A stretch of 64,000 bases of DNA, taken from the NCBI RefSeq assembly GCF_006715045.1, contig NZ_VFML01000001.1, forward strand, positions 4,742,501 through 4,806,500, in the 5' to 3' direction. Positions within the stretch are counted from its first letter, which is position 1. Every line of letters starts with the position of its first letter. Both the position numbers and the translations under genes were made by a program. This DNA is from Amycolatopsis cihanbeyliensis. GTDB lineage: Bacteria > Actinomycetota > Actinomycetes > Mycobacteriales > Pseudonocardiaceae. Below are positions 63,482-64,000 of the stretch, in pieces. The notes under the pieces are model-generated. The model did not search any database. It was not told where the DNA came from and saw only the letters and a program-made list of their open reading frames with translations.

Positions 63482-64000
63482 ATGATGGGTCGCACGCACG
63501 CCCTGACCGGCTGGTGCGCCGGGCTGGCCGTGGCACCACTCGCCGGCGCGGGTTCGCTCGCGCAGGCGGTGGTGTTCGCGGCGACCACGGCGGGGTTCGC
63601 CTTGCTGCCGGACCTCGACCATCCCGGCGCGCGGGCCTCGAAGCTGCTCGGCCCGGTCACCGGGGCGCTGTCCTGGTTGCTGCGCAAGGCATCCGGCGCG
63701 CTGTACTCGGTCACCAAGGGACCACGGGACGAGAACGGCAAGGGGACGCACCGGCATCTCTCGCACACCGTGCTGTTCGCCGCCGCGCTCGGCGGGCTGA
63801 CCGCGCTCGGCACCGACGCGGGCGGCGGCTGGGCGGTGGCCGGGGTAGTGCTGTTCGGTCTGCTGCTGGCCGAGGACGCGCTGGGCGACTGGCTGCTCCC
63901 GGTCGGCGGGGCCGCGGTGATCCTGTGGGCCTACCAGACCCCGGATGTGCTCGGGCAGCTCGACGCGGTGTCCGGTTGGCTCGGCATCGCCGTCGCCGTC
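63482..64000 (+). CDS. YdjM/DUF457-family membrane protein, cut by the right edge
   Basis: At least 173 residues. MGRTHALTGWCAGLAV is the family start (His and Thr before helix 1), ALLPDLDHPGARAS carries the Asp-x-Asp-His metal-like motif, and KGTHRHLSHTVLFA the paired histidines. Members are putative membrane-bound metal-dependent hydrolases. A 7-bp hairpin (63441-63461) lies in its leader. The 3' end is outside the window. Confidence 0.85.
   Translation, partial: MMGRTHALTGWCAGLAVAPLAGAGSLAQAVVFAATTAGFALLPDLDHPGARASKLLGPVTGALSWLLRKASGALYSVTKGPRDENGKGTHRHLSHTVLFAAALGGLTALGTDAGGGWAVAGVVLFGLLLAEDALGDWLLPVGGAAVILWAYQTPDVLGQLDAVSGWLGIAVAV

Overview
The window comes from a high-GC actinomycete, most likely of the family Pseudonocardiaceae (Amycolatopsis, Saccharomonospora or Prauserella type). 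The evidence is the strong G/C bias at third codon positions, the block rlmB-cysS-(HAD)-ispF-ispD-carD | lpqE-radA that follows the order of Mycobacterium tuberculosis Rv3579c-Rv3585, and a secreted polyester hydrolase close to the Saccharomonospora/Thermobifida cutinases. All calls come from reading the sequence; no database search was run.

Layout. (1) 0-12.8 kb: an accessory carbohydrate island with two gene sets. One holds a DeoR regulator, two phosphatases, a fused dihydroxyacetone-kinase-type kinase, an RpiB-type isomerase, a 2-hydroxyacid dehydrogenase, an FGGY kinase and a class II aldolase. The other, leftward set holds a cupin, an MFS transporter, a zinc alcohol dehydrogenase, an SDR and an AraC regulator. 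Identical 11-bp palindromes lie in front of two of its promoters. A 22-bp interrupted stem lies in the leader of the dehydrogenase operon. Repeated mini-ORFs tie successive genes together by ATGA overlaps. (2) 13-22.5 kb: core genes (MBOAT acyltransferase, rlmB, cysS, ispF, a strongly divergent ispD, carD, lpqE, radA). disA, often next to radA, is not here; 21-nt repeats and a Uma2-family pseudogene follow instead. (3) 23-34.6 kb: an XRE/DUF5753 regulator, a BNR-repeat protein with a MoaD-like protein, a sigma factor with its CU044_5270-type partner, the trehalose genes otsA and otsB-GH15, a ThrE-like exporter, tRNA-Thr, PAP2 and arylamine N-acetyltransferase. (4) 34.7-43.5 kb: a secreted lipase, a GntR-asparaginase-AGCS operon, and an APC permease plus P1 peptidase operon divergent from a MocR regulator. 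(5) 43.5-51.7 kb: ArsR with a CDF metal exporter, then a secreted degradative cluster: a PET-hydrolase-type cutinase and three proteases (S1, M4, M28), each ending in two PKD domains. (6) 51.7-64 kb: a DUF2293 protein, a probable copper/cytochrome-oxidase module (polytopic membrane protein, copper-type P-ATPase, SigC-like sigma factor, His/Met-rich zinc-finger membrane protein, CopD-CtaG fusion), a secreted serine hydrolase, DUF4383, an acyl-CoA synthetase remnant, a CalB-like secreted lipase, and a YdjM-type membrane protein cut by the right edge.

Three intergenic repeat families recur: the ATGA-linked mini-ORF (three units), an 83-bp nested inverted repeat (two copies of equal length), and 21-nt tandem units (two arrays). 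A 552-bp two-PKD cassette is present twice in adjacent proteases, with 551 of 552 bases the same by eye and codon use unlike its hosts. This points to recent copying or gene conversion of a protein module. The most unusual candidates are the structured leader at 4557-4675, the coupling mini-ORFs and the PKD cassette.
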